Positions 63,668 through 64,000 of a stretch of 64,000 nucleotides of DNA are shown one piece after another. Source of the stretch: Azolla caroliniana (taxonomy: Eukaryota > Polypodiophyta); assembly GCA_043228905.1 (NCBI GenBank), contig JBHGNT010000003.1, positions 13,578,001 through 13,642,000 on the forward strand, written 5' to 3'. The notes beneath the pieces were generated by a model, which saw only the letters and a list, made by a program, of their open reading frames with translations, was not told the origin of the DNA and searched no databases. Position 1 is the first letter of the stretch. Every line of letters starts with the position of its first letter. A program made the translations under genes and the position numbers.

Positions 63668-64000
63668 TGTTGAGTGAGCAAGCTCAACTTGGGCCTGATC
63701 AGCTGAAGAAGCTGAGAATAAGATTGGATGGAAACTTATCAGTTAGGCCTGATTGGCTGAATAACCGAAAGCCGAATCGATTAGTCAAGTCGGATGGAAT
63801 CCAACAAACCATTTCTATAGACTATATGCCTATTATAGGAAAATTAGTGTTAGGCTCATTTATGAGCATTAACGTACTAATAGTACTTGTGTCAATCCAC
63901 TCGTTAGGGCTTGTATAAAAAGTGCTCTATGAGCACATTGTAAGTACAAAGTTTTTTTGCTAATAGAAGTTCTTGTTGTCTGATCTCTCTATCTTTGTCT
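63668..64000 (+). repeat. Copia-4 3' LTR, first 333 bp
   Basis: The polypurine GAGCTTGAGGGGGAG precedes TGTTGAGTGAGCAAGC. TATAAAA at 63914-63920 is followed at once by GTGCTC-TAT-GAGCAC, the same palindrome position as in Copia-2. The LTR continues past the window. Confidence 0.87.

Larger units (their letters stand above)
62631..64000 (+). mobile_element. Copia-4: 3' end of a Copia-2-like element (runs off window)
   Basis: The RNase H end, a charged tail and the 3' LTR are present. The 5' side was lost beyond Tat-H, which is inserted within RNase H. Relationship to Copia-2 is clear from RNase H wording, polypurine tract and LTR start. Confidence 0.85.

Noticed and set aside
1-64000. Host protein-coding gene or non-element RNA gene
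   Set aside because: Every coding stretch aligns with gag, protease, pol or ORF3 of an element in the window, and the gaps are LTRs or element spacers.

Overview
This window is pure transposable-element sequence from a green-plant nuclear genome. I see no host gene. Plant affiliation follows from the mix of Ty1/copia elements (one with an initiator-Met-type primer-binding site), Tat-like Ty3/gypsy elements with a DGG-type protease, TATA boxes in nearly every LTR and CATGCA clusters in two LTR families. The pol wording reminds me of non-seed plants (fern or lycophyte rather than angiosperm), but that is memory, not a search, and is low confidence. Almost every element carries stop codons, mostly of the C-to-T type, so this is old, probably methylated heterochromatin with a few younger insertions.

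Left half (1-31356). A decayed minus-strand copia (Copia-1) is the substrate. Gypsy-A (plus, 1614-29086) is inserted in it, with near-matching 4-bp target duplications CCGT/CCTT. Inside Gypsy-A pol sits Tat-B (minus, 7588-27987, duplication GAGCG). Tat-B has taken two insertions: Tat-B2 (12863-15222), a pol-less deletion derivative of its own family, and Gypsy-C (plus, 19655-27664, duplication ACGC) inside its 5' LTR.

Middle (31357-52170). Copia-2 (minus) landed in Copia-1 gag. Gypsy-D, an element lacking gag, protease and the start of pol, inserted at the very edge of the Copia-2 LTR (duplication CCGT). Gypsy-E (minus) inserted in Copia-2 gag, and the youngest-looking copia (Copia-3, 44003-49344, duplication CGGTC) inserted in Gypsy-E pol.

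Right end (52171-64000). A deletion joins the truncated 5' LTR of Gypsy-E to the truncated 5' LTR of Tat-F (plus). Tat-F lies in a minus-strand Tat remnant (Tat-H), itself inside the 3' end of Copia-4 (plus), whose 3' LTR runs off the window.

Two element groups look most worth following. (1) Gypsy-A/C/D/E share a non-standard Ty3/gypsy design: gag-protease in one ORF with an Asp-His-Gly protease motif, pol in the -1 frame across a conserved GATTTTTAG shifty stop, a covarying hairpin about 17 nt before the 3' LTR, 4-bp target duplications centred on CG, and LTRs that in C and E carry tRNA-like segments. (2) Tat-B/B2/F share a third ORF downstream of integrase, encoding a conserved N-terminal domain, a long coiled coil, a conserved C-terminal block and a terminal ILDIL peptide. 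They also carry a conserved non-purine 29-nt motif directly before the 3' LTR. I do not recognise the ORF3 protein family.
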